Numbered from the stretch's first letter, positions 11,594 to 23,150 are shown. The stretch: 64,000 bases of DNA from Pisolithus tinctorius (GCA_024663395.1 JANFAH010000001.1:4898001-4962000), one strand, 5' to 3'. Program-made: numbers and translations. The notes: generated from the letters alone by a model not told the origin.

Positions 11594-13850
11594 ATGATGA
11601 AAAGGGCGAAGAACGCGCAGCTTTTACCGGAGAAAGGTGGGACGAAGGTCCGACGACCTATCAGGAAAACTCATCCGTGTTGTACTAACAGCCTGCTGAC
11701 GGCTATTCTCCACAGCTCCTGGCACAGATTCTAGGGCACCTTCTCGGGCTGCCTCCGCTTCTGGTAGACAAAGTGACGATCGATACACTGTCCTCCTCAG
11801 GAAGATAGATGATCTTGAAAGGATCCATACAGACGAAAAGAAACGCGTACGTGTCTTCTTTCTTCTTCTGAGGTCTCAAGGTGGACTTACAATAGTACAT
11901 ATATTACCAAGCACCAAGCCGAGTTCGACAGATACAAGTCGCAGATCGCGGCACTGACCAAGGACAAGGCGGAACAGAGCGACCGCTTAGAAAAACTGAA
12001 GAAACAGAACGAAGCATACAACCTGCGCATGCAGGAACTCAACAAAGCAAGTGCCGCCGGGCAGGCTGAACTGAAAGAGATACGGATCAAGCTGCGGATG
12101 TCAGAGCACGAGCGCGCTCAGCTGGCCGGGAAGCAAAGCGACGTGGGTGAAGTGAGAAAGGCACTTCAAACTGTGGAGTCCAAGCGGAAGGGGGACTTAC
12201 GGGAACGAGATAAAAAGATTGCGGAGCTGGAGAGGGCCGTAGCGGCGGAGAGGAAGAAGCGCGAGATGCTGGAGTCTTGCCTTCAAGATATTAAAGACAA
12301 GGCAGACGAGGAGGTAATAAAGCTACGTGGAGATACGAAGCAGCTCCAGTCGCAGCTGGAAGCTACCCGGAAGGAAAGCCAACAAGCTATCTCTGATACC
12401 CACACGAGAGCTGCGAGCCGAGAAGAAGACCTGTTGGACCAACTCGAGCAATGCAAGGTAGCCCTCAGTCGCGTTGCCGAACAATATGGTCATCTGGCAT
12501 CCACGACAGTGCTTGCCAAGATCCACGAAGCATTGAAGACGGAGAACGTGGAGCTCAAGATGTTGACATTGCGCCTCGAGCGTAAATTGGCGAATGCTGA
12601 AGGCCAAGTTACCGAGCTCGCACACCTCATCCGTCAAACACAGGAGCAAAATATGTGTCTTCGGCAGCAACTGGAGGAAACCGAAGACGAAGCATCGTTC
12701 TATGCAGATGCTCTCCGCGACTATATGCAATATTCTAACCATCAGGACTCCACGTATACATTGCTCACAACGCTTGCGGGCGTCCATGCCGACATGTTGG
12801 AAAACAAATTGAATGGGCTTGTTATCAACCTCCGAGACTGCAAGACTGCGAACGATTTGCACTCCATGCGCAATGAAGACCTGGAGCGTGCACTCGATGG
12901 GGAGCGCGCCAAAAGCAAGACTTTGTCAGAAGAAGTCGGTCGACACCTTGCAGATCGCGTGGCGGCAGATACCTGCCTACAAAGACTGCGAGCAGAGTTG
13001 GCGGAAGCGAACCAAGCACTTGCTAAGGAACAGGTATCCCGAGCGAGTGCCCACCAGCAGGTCGACAAGCTACAAGGGAGGATTACCCAATTGGAGGAAC
13101 ACCTGAGGGATGAAGTATCCAGGCACAAGGACGCAGAAAATAGGGAGCGAGAAGCAGCGAAGAAACTCTCCGCGCAACTGAGTAAGAGCAAAACTGCCGA
13201 AGAAGCACTCAACGCGGAGATCGAGCAGTGAGTTCTTCTCTGGCTGAAAACGGAGAATAGAGGTTGCTCAACGTCATTTTTCCAAGGTTGCACCTCGAGT
13301 TAGCAGACGCTGCTCGATATCAAGATGCATATTACAAATTGGTGGACGAGACAGAGGATCTACTGGCGAGGAACAACCTTGCGGAAGAGGAGGCTGACAG
13401 ACTCAGCAAATTCAACGCCGAAATTCTCGGACATCACAATCCAGCTCAGCGGATTATGTACGTCGACCGGATCCGAAAAGAACTTGCAGACACGAAACAG
13501 GTGGGAAAGATTCTCCGCTACGGTGTACTGCTTCGCATGGACTTCTCTAACTCGAGCTTGGTCAGAAACTTGCTGTTTGCACCCGGGAGCGAGATGCATA
13601 TGTGGCGAATAACGATGACCTTCGCCACGAGCTTGGTTTGTACAAATCGTCGCTAGTCCCAGCAGAGATTAAGCCTCGCTCTCAGTTCACTCGGATCTCT
13701 CGAGCGCCGTTAACGACTCACAGTCTGAACGTCGAGAACTTGAAACCTGAATCCGGTTTTTGTACCAGTACCCCGCACCCAAACCAACGTGCTTTATTGG
13801 ACCATATCATACCCAGTCCCGGAGACATGACATTGGACGAGCTAATGTAA
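11594..13850 (+). CDS. HMMR-like coiled-coil protein
   Basis: Exons: 11594-11636, 11716-11846, 11912-13227, 13287-13500, 13566-13850 (662 aa). Almost the whole protein is heptad-repeat coiled coil rich in Glu, Lys, Gln and Leu. A short basic Ser-rich head ends in DDLERIHTDEKKR. The region near residue 530 (EILGHHNPAQRIMYVDRIRK) resembles the conserved C-terminal signature of hyaluronan-mediated motility receptor, whose animal form binds microtubules and TPX2 at spindle poles. The ~70-residue tail is disordered. The start is uncertain: an in-frame non-ATG extension reaches 11477, and 11594 is the first in-frame ATG of two in tandem. Two of the four introns appear to use an AAG acceptor (11909-11911 and 13284-13286); both are required for frame and coil continuity. 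Confidence 0.8.
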
Positions 13851-15224
13851 TTTACTTTATAGTCTATTATATCACCGTATATATGTTAATAGTATGCTTT
13901 CCGACCATGCTATGCACTACCGACGAATGGATCGCGTGACGCAGGTCTTCCGTTTCTCAAAGAGTGCGAAGCCCTGAACAGTTATACAAGTCCGCTTCGC
14001 CGATGTCGCCATCAGCGCCCATTCTCCCGGGAATGAGGTCAAACTGTGCCCCATGGTACGGCACATCACCCAGTCTGACCAGTCACCTATCATCGATCAT
14101 CGCGGGGATTTGATGCGGTGAGGTTTGGCTCTCTTGTCGAGACACAGGCCAGCTCCTGAGAATTGAGCGCCCGTGTTTGGGGCGTGACAAGGCGCACAAG
14201 GCAAGGGTGGCGTGGGCATCTGGAGGGCAATAAAAAGCCAATGGTGGGTGTTACCCTAGACGACGGAGGGGTGGAAGGAACTGAAGCTGTCCTGTTGGCG
14301 GCCATCTTCACGTAAGCGTGATCAGGATGTGGATAGTGCTCTGGAGCAGGCCACCCATCTGCGACCGTTGCGCGGGGTCAGTTCAGCGTACCCGCCCGAG
14401 GTGACCTAGTCAGCCGTGGGGAGAACGGGAACGTTTGGTGCTGCGCGGAGTGCAAGTTGTTTTCTTGGGGGGACACATCCACCAGCGCGTGCCAGAAACT
14501 TTAGCCGGCACTTAAGTCCTGATGAGATCATACAGTACCTCGTGTCAGTGTATTAAAACCGATAGTGAGTTGGTGGCAAGGCTGTAGCGAAGGCAGACCG
14601 GGGTTACCAACCAGCGAGAATTGTGTAAAACCACCGCCGCGTCACGGCGCCGGAAGACATTGTCGCGTAGCACCGTTCTCTAGACTGGATGGAATCGTAA
14701 GACCGGACACAGACGGTGTCTCGTATGAGATTCAGTGGTCTCTCCGCTTGGCCTGCGCGTCGACAACGAGCTTCCACATGCCGCCTCTGAGTGATGGATC
14801 CAGCTCTGCGTGCAAATGCCTCGCCGCCTGACCGTCCTGCCCAGTGCCAGTTGCTTGGCCAACGAATGCCATGCTGTTGTAGACGATGACAAAGCTATGG
14901 GTTACATAAAACGTTCCGACCACGACCTTGTCAGCAATTCCAGCGGTTGCCCTCTCACCGTCACCAACCAGTCCTATGCGTGTTCCAGCCTTCGCTCAGC
15001 CTCGACAAGTTCGACCTCGACCTACCCGCAAGAGTAGGGAAATAATATTATTGAGCGAGCGATCCGACAACTACGAGGGTCGTTGTAAGCAGGAACCACG
15101 GAAAGACGGTGAGTCATATCTTCCTGCCGTGTATACTTTAATATTTGCAAATCAAGGGAGAAAACAAAGTGAAGGAAGGAAGGAAGAGTCACAAGCGTCA
15201 CACGCGGTAAACACGAAGCTATGA
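13851..15224. other. Gene-poor interval with a possible coding remnant
   Basis: No complete gene was found between two convergent genes. On the minus strand, 15000-14732 reads as an open stretch of about 90 codons. It includes IADKVVVGTFYVTHSFVIVY and RHLHAELDPSLRGGMW and stops at 14732-14734. It has no ATG, no recognised family and no clear splice partners, so it may be a decayed exon. A short GAAG microsatellite lies at 15173-15187. Confidence 0.4.
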
Positions 15225-16167
15225 CTACCCGTCGCTCTTAATTACAGGAGTTTCCTTCTTTTCGTCTTTTGGCGAGCTCTCCTGTGGCTGATGCTGCTGT
15301 GGTTGTTGTGGGTGCTGTTGAGCCGTCGGGGTTGGGGGTGTGGGAAGGATCGGGCCTTGACCGAGTTGGCCTAATTGGGCCTGCGCCTGGCTTAAGGCGG
15401 CCCGCAGTGCAGCATTCTCGATGCGCAACTGGTCAACAAGCGTGCGGCACTCTTCCCATCTCCGATTTGCTTCATCGGCCGATGCAAGAGCAGCATCGAG
15501 TAGTTGCGAACGGGATTCCAGTGCTTTGACATGCCTGGAGAAAACGTGGTGAGAAGGTAATTCAAAGGCGAAGCGAAGAGCCGAGAACCCCAATTCCCGG
15601 ACCGGAAGGGTGGACAAAAAAACGAGAGAGAGAACAAGGAAGAGGACAAGACCTACTGATCCCTTCTTTCTCTGAAGGCTCTCTGTGCCTTTCTATTCTG
15701 TTCCGCCCGCTTGCTCTGACTGAGCTGGCGACCCCCTGGACCAGCTTTTGGAGACTGTTCACCGGACTGATCAGGTGATGGGCCGTTGATGGACTGCTGT
15801 GATTGTTCGCCCTGAGGAGGGTGTGGGTGTTGCTGGGAGTACTCAGGGGGGGCATACTGGTAGATGGGTGGATGTGGAGGGTGGCCCATTCCGGGTGGCG
15901 GCATGAGAGCATGGGGAGGAGGGAGGATCTGTCCTAGATGCATTCCGGGGGGCGGTGGGGGAGGATGCTGCTGCTGAGGTGGGGGAGGGTTGGCAGGAGT
16001 GGGAGGTGTTTTTCGTTTGCGGGTGTTTCGTGTAGCAGTGGGTGCGGAGGACGACTGAGCCGCGGACTGCTGCTGGGAGGGCTGGGACGAGGGCGGGTTT
16101 GCGGAGGACACGGGGTCATCGCGGAGACGCATGGCGGGGATTGCGTGCGAGGTGAGAGTGTCGGATG

Positions 16168-16204
<37 letters not shown>

Positions 16205-16222
16205 GTGTGGGTACTGCAACAT
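15225..16222 (-). CDS. bZIP transcription factor (Yap/AP-1-like basic region)
   Basis: Exons: 16222-15657 and 15534-15225 (291 aa). The basic region KRAEQNRKAQRAFRERRDQ has the fungal QNRxAQRAFR signature typical of Yap/Pap1-type and related bZIPs. It continues across the intron into a leucine-zipper-like helix (HVKALESRSQLLDAALASAD ... QLRIENAALRAALSQAQAQL). The N-terminal 180 residues are very Pro/Gln-rich, beginning with a polyglutamine run encoded by CAG/CAA repeats. The C-terminus is again Gln/Pro-rich with no Cys-rich domain, so a redox-sensing Yap1 role is not supported. The gene is divergent from PHS1. Targets are unknown. Confidence 0.88.
16162..16206. repeat. CAG/CAA trinucleotide repeat encoding polyglutamine
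   Basis: A run of GTT/GCT-type triplets on the plus strand encodes about a dozen consecutive glutamines at the N-terminus of the bZIP protein. Mixed CAA and CAG codons are visible. It is probably length-polymorphic. Confidence 0.8.
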
Positions 16223-16450
16223 GGTGCAGTGGGTGGTGCGTGTGTTGTGTCTTGTTTGGCCCGTGCTCGTCGTCGATCGATGCTGTGAACAGTCGCGTTG
16301 AGGACGGACGGGGAGGTGGAGGTCGGGGCGCGAGTCTTAGTCAGAAACGCCCTGCGTGTTGTCTCCTGTTTGGTCGATATGACTCAGCATGTGTTCTCTT
16401 ATGTAATGCGTGTTTCGTAGCCCCACGCGTCTCTCCGGACTGTTAGTGTG
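16223..16450. promoter_or_regulatory. Divergent promoter region (bZIP / PHS1)
   Basis: The 228 bp between the two start codons must hold 5' UTRs and promoter elements for both genes. No specific element could be assigned by eye. Confidence 0.45.
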
Positions 16451-17255
16451 ATGAAGTGGTACTTGGCCGCGTTCAACGCCGTGTCCGCAGTGGGGTGGGC
16501 CTACGTGCTCTTCCTCACAGCGAGTGCCCTCCTCAACGAGAGCTCCTACTCCTACCTACCTCTCCGCTTTCCCTGGTCTTTCACCCCCACAGCCGCAAAT
16601 GACGTGTCCAGATATCTCGTCTCCCTCGTCGCCCCGTATGTGCCCCCAACCCACTCAGCATCCTGGTCTGTCCTTGCACCCGTCCAGTCTCTCGCCGCTC
16701 TCGAAGTGGTCCATGTCCTGCTCGGCCTCGTACGCTCCCCTCTCCCCACAACCGTCATCCAGGTCTCCTCTCGCCTCATCCTCGTATGGGGAATCGTAGC
16801 GCGCTTCCCCAGCACCCACATAAACCCGTTCTACACAACAATGCTCCTCGCGTGGTCCTTCACCGAAGTGATCCGTTACTCCTACTACGTCCTCTCCCTT
16901 GCTGGTGTACCGGTGCCTTACTGGTTGACCTGGCTTCGCTATACCACCTTTTATATCCTCTACCCGGTCGGCGCAGGAAGCGAGGCTCTCGTCATGCTGA
17001 GCACTATTCCAGAATGGAAACACGGCCGATACGCTAACTGGTCACAGGAGGCTTGGGCCAAGGCCGCCATGGTACTCATTTGGATACCGGGTGAGGTTCT
17101 TCGATGCCGTCTTGCCATTCATTCCCACTCAACCCCTCCTGCTAGGTTTGTGCATCATGTACTTGCATATGATGCAGATGCGAAACAAGGTCCTTGGCAA
17201 AGGTAAAGGACAAAAGCTGGGCGAAAAGCCGAAGAATAGAGCCAAGGCGGAATGA
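16451..17255 (+). CDS. PHS1: Very-long-chain (3R)-3-hydroxyacyl-CoA dehydratase PHS1
   Basis: Exons: 16451-17090 and 17146-17255 (249 aa). It catalyses the third step of the ER very-long-chain fatty-acid elongation cycle, dehydrating 3-hydroxyacyl-CoA. The PTPLA/HACD family features are a chain of about six hydrophobic segments (YLAAFNAVSAVGWAYVLFL at the start), the catalytic Tyr region EVIRYSYYVLSL, and LRYTTFYILYPVGAGSE carrying the catalytic-site Glu. The tail MQMRNKVLGKGKGQKLGEK is basic, consistent with a cytosolic ER-type C-terminus. The preceding codon is GTG; the ATG at 16451 is used. The second half of exon 1, the intron, exon 2 and the 3' flank were copied into a decayed duplicate near 22.2 kb. 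Confidence 0.93.
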
Positions 17256-17888
17256 TCACGCGACGATGCCTTTCTTTGCTGTTCCCATGCAAGGTGCAAA
17301 CCATGTTCGCCAATGATATATACAAACTTTATACATGACCCGAGAAAATAACGGTGTATGAACACACCTACTCTACTGGCAAGGTGTGTTAGGAGGAATA
17401 GCGGGAATAAATGGAATTTGAAATTAGCCTACCAATCGGACCCACAAACTTATCGCAGAAACAATATTGGAACCGCCTTGAGTTTGATACAGTCGCGCAT
17501 ACCTAGCACGACTCAAAGCTCAAAAAAGAAGCTCGCCGCGATGCTTCCTATGCCATTTTGGCAAAAGTCGTCACAGGTTGGTCTTAACCATTATCATGCC
17601 CGGGTTGCCATTCTTCGCGTACGATGGCAAGCGCTTTCACCGTGTGCTCGTTATATCCTTAGCTGTCAGTGTCCCCCGTCTGCCACCTGGCCTTGGGTCG
17701 ATGGCAAGGATCGAACGTCAAAAACAGCGATAGGACAAGTGAGAGCGGCATAACTTTCCTCTCTCCGACTATCCATCCTAGGTGTGGCTAGGCGAGTTAG
17801 CTCAGACTGGGTGATGCTCTTTGCACGTTCCACCCCTAGGTCCTCCTGAGTTGCGCGGAACCTGCCACTAGAACGTCCATTGCCGGAT
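16915..17888. repeat. Segmental duplication, copy B (intact PHS1 end + decayed RAD21 tail)
   Basis: This stretch aligns by eye, in the same orientation, with 22190-23150. Shared landmarks in order are: the PHS1 YPVGAGSE codons; the PHS1 stop and following atgatcacgc; gacccgagaaaata; cctactctactgg; attagcctaccaatcg; tttgatacagtcgcgc; and gatggcaagcgctttcaccg. Here the PHS1 half is open and functional. The RAD21 half is disrupted. Confidence 0.85.
17440..17888 (-). pseudogene. Decayed 3' fragment of RAD21 (winged-helix region)
   Basis: This corresponds to the last ~160 codons of the intact RAD21 gene (22651-23150), in the same relative orientation. The original stop codon position is mutated. 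About 60 bp that encode the penultimate helix are missing, and scattered indels and stops break the frame. No 5' part of RAD21 is present. It sits directly downstream of PHS1, just as the intact RAD21 tail sits downstream of the decayed PHS1 copy. Confidence 0.85.
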
Positions 17889-18303
17889 TGATGATAGATG
17901 ATATTTGATTGTCATCGCACAGCTTCGAGTCTTCGGCTTTCCCCAGCGGTCTGCAGTTTATGCAGGACGGCCACTACGGATTATGGACACCCATTTGGAA
18001 AATCACCCTCTTAGATGCATGACCGGCAATAAGAGCTCACCAGTCGCCATGTAAATGTTCACTGTTTCTCAAGTGACGTTTCTACTGTTTGACTTCGTAA
18101 TAGTCACTTTGCGTTGCTATGTAGAATAGCATCCACCTGTCCTGATCAGTGGGCGTGATGCCAGGTTTGACAATCAATCGACATAAAACAACATGAAATC
18201 TCGAGACGTAGCGCCTACTTTCCACGTACGACCTTTGCGCATACAAGTACAATTCGCAAAACATTGTCTCCTAGAACATTAACAATGCTAGAGACAGATC
18301 ACT

Positions 18304-19450
18304 TCAGAAGTACTTCCGCAACCATGCAACACTGCTATCGAATGACCCCTTTTTGCCTTCGAATTCCTGGGGGGCAAGAGGATCTCCCCTGACCGCGAAT
18401 CCGTGGGCGCACCCGGGCCAGCACTCGCGTTTATACCCAGGAGCGTACTTGCCGTCACCAAGGATGGCGTCGATTTGTTCTTGCTTTTGTACAGTCAACT
18501 CGACGTCTTGGTCGCCCATTTCAAGGAGGAGTGGCGCTTTGGCTTTCTGTGCAAAGGGCTAGATGCAAAGCCGTCTTGGTGAGCAAGACCATGCGAAGAA
18601 AGAATTGGTGGAAAGAACATACCTCAAAGTCTTTCGGAACAAGCTGCGAAGGGTGGGAAACTATAACAACGTCTGCTACCCCATCGCACGCGAGATCGAC
18701 CGCGTAACGACCTAAAGAATACAGGTACTCGTTGGACGATCCCAAGGTAGTGCGAAGGACGATAAACTTACCGCCGAAACAGTAGCCAGTGACTGCGATC
18801 GTGGTCACACCCCGGTCTCTCAGCCCCTGCACCACCTTGTCGACGGGGGGACGGGTCACAGAAGGCAGGTGTTTTTGAACCCAAGCTTTCACCATGTCCG
18901 AGGTGAAGTTTGGGTTCTGGAGGGCCTGCGTGAACGCTCAATTTCATGAATAGTTGTGGACTTACGTTCATAGCATACGGAGGCGCGGGGTCACCATTCA
19001 AATAGTCAGGGGCAATTGTCTAGAGGTTCGCAGTGAATGAGCTAATGAGACAAAGACTGCCAGAGTATATGTTACCAGGTAGCCTTTCCTTGCGAAGTCA
19101 TCAACCAGTAACTACAGCGTCCTATTAGCATATGCATAACTGTACGTTGGAGCAGAACCCGCACCAAGTTGTTCCTCAACGTCAAGCCGAACATGTCCGT
19201 CAAGAAGATCAAGGCCTTCCTGGGGTCGTGTGTGGCGGTTGGAGTGCCTACATAGCAACATACACCATTGATGTCCACCATTTTTCCTTCCAAATTGCTA
19301 AGGCAAAAGGCACAGTACAATTATCTGTCACGCTTACCTTCGGGCGAACCCTGGTATTCATGTCCTAAAATTGGAAATAGACAGTCTGTCAAGAAAGTGG
19401 GGAGGAAAACACCACGTGAACTTGCCTGAGGTACAGCCTGAGCAGCTCAT
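18304..19450 (-). CDS. Dienelactone hydrolase family protein
   Basis: Exons: 19450-19426, 19364-19338, 19286-19165, 19111-19076, 19019-18966, 18925-18772, 18711-18623, 18558-18304 (253 aa). It is an alpha/beta hydrolase of the fungal AIM2/DLH type. The family cleaves enol-lactone or related esters; the physiological substrate is unknown. It starts MSCSGCTSG, the usual Cys-rich opening of this fungal subgroup. The Cys nucleophile is in VTGYCFGG, the Asp in EMGDQDVEL and the His in GCAHGFAVRGD, so the catalytic triad is complete. The first intron is a GC-AG intron (AG|GCAAGT donor). The second intron appears to end in AAG. The gene lies between the two copies of the PHS1/RAD21 duplication. Confidence 0.92.
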
Positions 19451-22189
19451 TTCGATGTGTGCGTTGATCTGAGGTTGGGATGAATTCTATAGACCGATGC
19501 CTTTAAATACGGAAGCAAGTTGCAGTCTGTTTGTTTCGGGTGCATGGCTTTGTCTGAGCCGGTAGTTCGCTAAAACCATTATTGGCTGTTGTTCTTTGAG
19601 GCTACTTATCTTCGCTGAAATGTTTCGAGTCTATTGTACTCAGTGATGTTAGCATTGCCTCGGAGGCGAATTAAATCGGCGTGAGTCCTGTATCTTGATT
19701 CTATACTCCCATCCGCTGCAGATTTGGTAAGACTGAGCCGAGTACCTTCGGGGTGGGGAAGATGATGTCGCCATTGCGCAGTCAATGCGGGGTACATCTA
19801 CATCGACCTTGTTGCGAAACGAGAATAACGGCCTTATCTGAGGTGGTAGTTCTCTAGAACTATTATAGTTAGCGGCGATTCTCGCACCTGCACCATTGGC
19901 GTCTCGAGTCCTACCGTATGCATGTGTGAGGCCCGTATCTCAGTTCCCTGCCACCGCGGAAGAGGTTGTTAGTAAGGCTGGGGGTGTATTTCCTGCTGCA
20001 AAGGTCTATCGCACCCCGTTCCTTCGTGGGGTGATTTTCAAGAAATAGAATCGTGCATGGCCAACCCTCGAAGAGCGCAACACTTTGTGGAGCCTACCCC
20101 GCCGGAAAGCCACAACTTGATCGACCAAAATGATCCACAAAAATTGCTGAGCCAAGTATCTGGAGGCAATACATAATCGCTCCACTTAAGTTCAACCAGT
20201 GAGGAGCGCAAAGCTCGCTTCAGAACCGAACTACACTGACCGGTGGAAGAATGCCTACCTCGTGACCATCTAGAACCAGAGATAAAATTGGAACGGGCAA
20301 TACGACGACTTGTCCAAATTCGCAGAGGCAAGATCAACCATTTCCCCTGTTCGTTGTCAACTTCAGTATTATCTTGGGGGCCAGTAGAATCCGCAGGTCC
20401 GAGACCAAACTGAAACTTGATTGATGCTTCCCCTATCTTGTCTTCGCCCCTAAGCTAGGCAAACACATCTCGGTCCGATTTTCAGTAAATCACTGCACGT
20501 GCGTGGAGTCACCTTGTTTACAAGGTCACTGCACCCCGAAATTCGTCGCACATTTTTCGGCAACCGCGATCCTCCCGAAAACAAAGTCCGATTCAAATCA
20601 CGGTGGCAATGAATTGTAGGCATGTAATGCCAATGCTCTGCTGCACTGTGTACTTGCGAACGAGGATGGGGAGATGCTGCGGAGACAGGGAAGTTGACAG
20701 CGGAGCAATGAGCGGTATATGATCTTTAGACATTGAAATCTCGCGATCGGAGTCCTGGAACTTCGCGTAATCCATCAACTGTTTTAGAGCTTTCGAGAAT
20801 ACCGCTATTGCAAAATCAAAGTGGCGATTGTGAAGCCATGCAAAGGCAAGTCACCTGAACCGTACAGTTCATATGGGGCTGTATCATATTACTCTCGCTC
20901 CGCTAGATACACGAAAACGAGCCCATGGGAACCAATCGGTAGCTGTGGGGATTGAACGCGAGTTATATATATACATATATGTATCATCCGTATCCAATCA
21001 ATGACTTACCCACTTTTCAAAAGTAAAGTTGAGTTCTCGGGCAATTGTGTACAATAACAAAAACATCTGGCCCCAAGCTACATTGATCTCGGACCACTCA
21101 GCTTAGCGACAGTCCACTGTGGAGAAAAAGGTGCGGCTGGCTACCACTCACGGGAGCCCCTGCCACACGGCCTGAGCGCAGCGCGTCTATAGTAACGAAA
21201 ACAACGTCATGACCGGTGACCAATGCAAAATGCGTCATTGTAGACGTTACATAGTACGTTCAAGCTTCTCCTATGCCGCATAGTCAGCAGCGTAAGCTGC
21301 CCAGAAGGATACCAGGAGCAGTGTCGGAAGCCAGCTGCTGATCGTTACGCAAACGTCAAAACCTGCGGGAAGGAGCCGTGCAACTGGATCAGTAGCAGCT
21401 TACGACAAAACTCACCCAGCCTCTTTCTCGTCTGGTGTTCTCTCCTCCAATGTGGTGCTCGAAGTTCTTTGTCAAGTTGCTCCCTTTCTCCCGGCGAACT
21501 TCAACCGGTAGAGTATAGCCCGCTCTTCCGACTTGAGCCGCTCGACCTTGTGCTCCACTTCATTTCTTGGCTTATCGTGTTCTTTCTTCTTGCTTCTTTG
21601 TCGAAAGCGGTGTAGCCGTCACGTTCCCTTTTCGTCTCGTCATAAGCTTTGTCTGCAAAGAAGACAGCAGGCGTAAAGGATGATCGATATCAATCCGACT
21701 GACGGTGAATTAAATAGGCGCATGAGATGGGGATGTCGGCGTTGGGTTCGTTCGGAGCATGGAGGATGCAGAGCCGCCCTTTATCGTATGCTCAGGGTGA
21801 TTGACGCTTTCAGGGTTGTTTGCGTGCCTCTATACGGCTTTAGAACTAGACGGTGACGGGTGTTGTGGACTGGGCTGTTCGGCCTCGGATACGTGCTTCA
21901 CTCGTGGGGATAGTGAAGGCGGGAGAGATGTAGTAATCGTGTCGTATTGAGAAGGGGAGAGCTAGAACTCGATGAGCCATGGAAGGATAAAGGAACGTAC
22001 CACCTCACGGCCGACTTCTTTGCGCTGCCGACAAACATAGTTCATCGTAACCCGAAACAATATACGTTTAGAACAAGCAACTTCGATGTTTTGGAGACGG
22101 TAAGACCTTGAACGAAGCTGTTCGAACCACAAGAAGCGATTTGTGCACCTGATGGTCACCGGCCTAATCCCTCGTAGGAGCACAGGTGC
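19451..22189. other. Gene-free interval between duplication copies, with a decayed coiled-coil remnant
   Basis: About 2.7 kb with no intact gene. On the minus strand at roughly 21680-21420, fragments in successive frames read AYDETKRERDGYTAFDKEAR, KKEHDKPRNEVEHKVERLKS and EREQLDKELRAPHW. They look like one helical protein broken by at least two frameshifts. A 38-codon plus-strand ORF begins at 20058. A TA-rich microsatellite lies near 20964-20985. No transposase or reverse transcriptase motif was seen. Confidence 0.45.
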
Positions 22190-22480
22190 CTTTCTGGCTC
22201 TTGCTGGTTGACCTGCAGTTCGCTGTATGTACCACTTTTTACATCCTCTGTCCGCTCGGCGCAGGAAGCGAGGATCTCGTCGCACCGAGCACTACTCCAG
22301 AATGGAGATACGGCCGATGTGCTAACTGATCATGCTGGAAACTTGGGTCAAAACTGCCATGACGTACAGGACACCGGGTGAACTCTTCGAAATCGTCTTG
22401 CCATGCCAAACAAGGTCCTCGACAGAGGCTAAGGACAAAAGCTGGTTGGAAGGCTAAGGCGGAATGATCACGCAACTATG
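22190..22480 (+). pseudogene. Decayed 3' fragment of PHS1
   Basis: Similar to PHS1 16915-17255. It includes the codons for the FYILYPVGAGSE region (here FYILCPLGAGSE-like), the intron position and exon 2. Substitutions, small deletions and stops destroy the frame, and all 5' PHS1 sequence is absent. It lies immediately 3' of intact RAD21, in the convergent arrangement that the functional pair would have had originally. Confidence 0.85.
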
Positions 22481-23150
22481 CCTTTCTTCACCGTTCTCGT
22501 CCAAGGTGAAAATCATGTTCACAATGGTATATACAAATTTTGAATGTGACCCGAGAAAATAGCGGTGTCTGAACATACCTACTCTACTGGAAAGGTGTGT
22601 CGCAAGGAATAGTGGAAATATGGAATATAAAATTAGCCTACCAATCGAACCTACAGACTCATTGCAGAAGCAATGGAACCGCCTTGCTCCCAAAGTCTGG
22701 GCTTGGCGCGGATCTCAATGTTCTCGAAAGCGGTACTCTGGGAGAGTTTGATACAGTCGCGCGTACCCAGCACGAGAAGCTCAAAAAAGAACGCAGACGC
22801 AGCTCGCCGCGATGCTTTTTGTGCCATTTTGGAGAAACTCATCACAGCTGCTTGACCATTATCATGGCCGGGTTGCAATTCTTTGCGTATGATGGCAAGC
22901 GCTTTCACCGTGTTCTTGCTATATCCTTTGCTGTCAGTGTCCCCATCTGTCTCCTGGCTTTGGGTCGATGGCAAGGGTCGAACGTCGAAAGCAGCAATAG
23001 GACAGGTGAGATCGGCATAACTTTCCTCTTCCTCACCTTCAACCCCAGGTGTCGATAGGCGAGTCAGCTCAGACGGGGCGACGCTCCTCGCACGTTCCAC
23101 CCTTAGGTCCTCTTGAGCTGTGGGGAACTCGCCAGGAACGTCCATTTGGA
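22190..23150. repeat. Segmental duplication, copy B' (decayed PHS1 end + intact RAD21 tail)
   Basis: This is the partner of 16915-17888 in direct orientation. In this copy the RAD21 tail is open and the PHS1 end is broken, which is the reverse of copy B. The spacer between the two gene ends is also conserved between copies, so the duplicated unit spanned both convergent 3' ends. Confidence 0.85.

Noticed and set aside
12323..13293. Long minus-strand ORFs (179 and 183 codons) opposite the coiled-coil gene
   Set aside because: They are antisense shadows of a charged heptad-repeat sequence; the plus strand carries the coherent coiled coil and the HMMR-like motif.
21962..22285. 107-codon minus-strand ORF
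   Set aside because: It overlaps the decayed PHS1 copy on the opposite strand and has no recognisable features.
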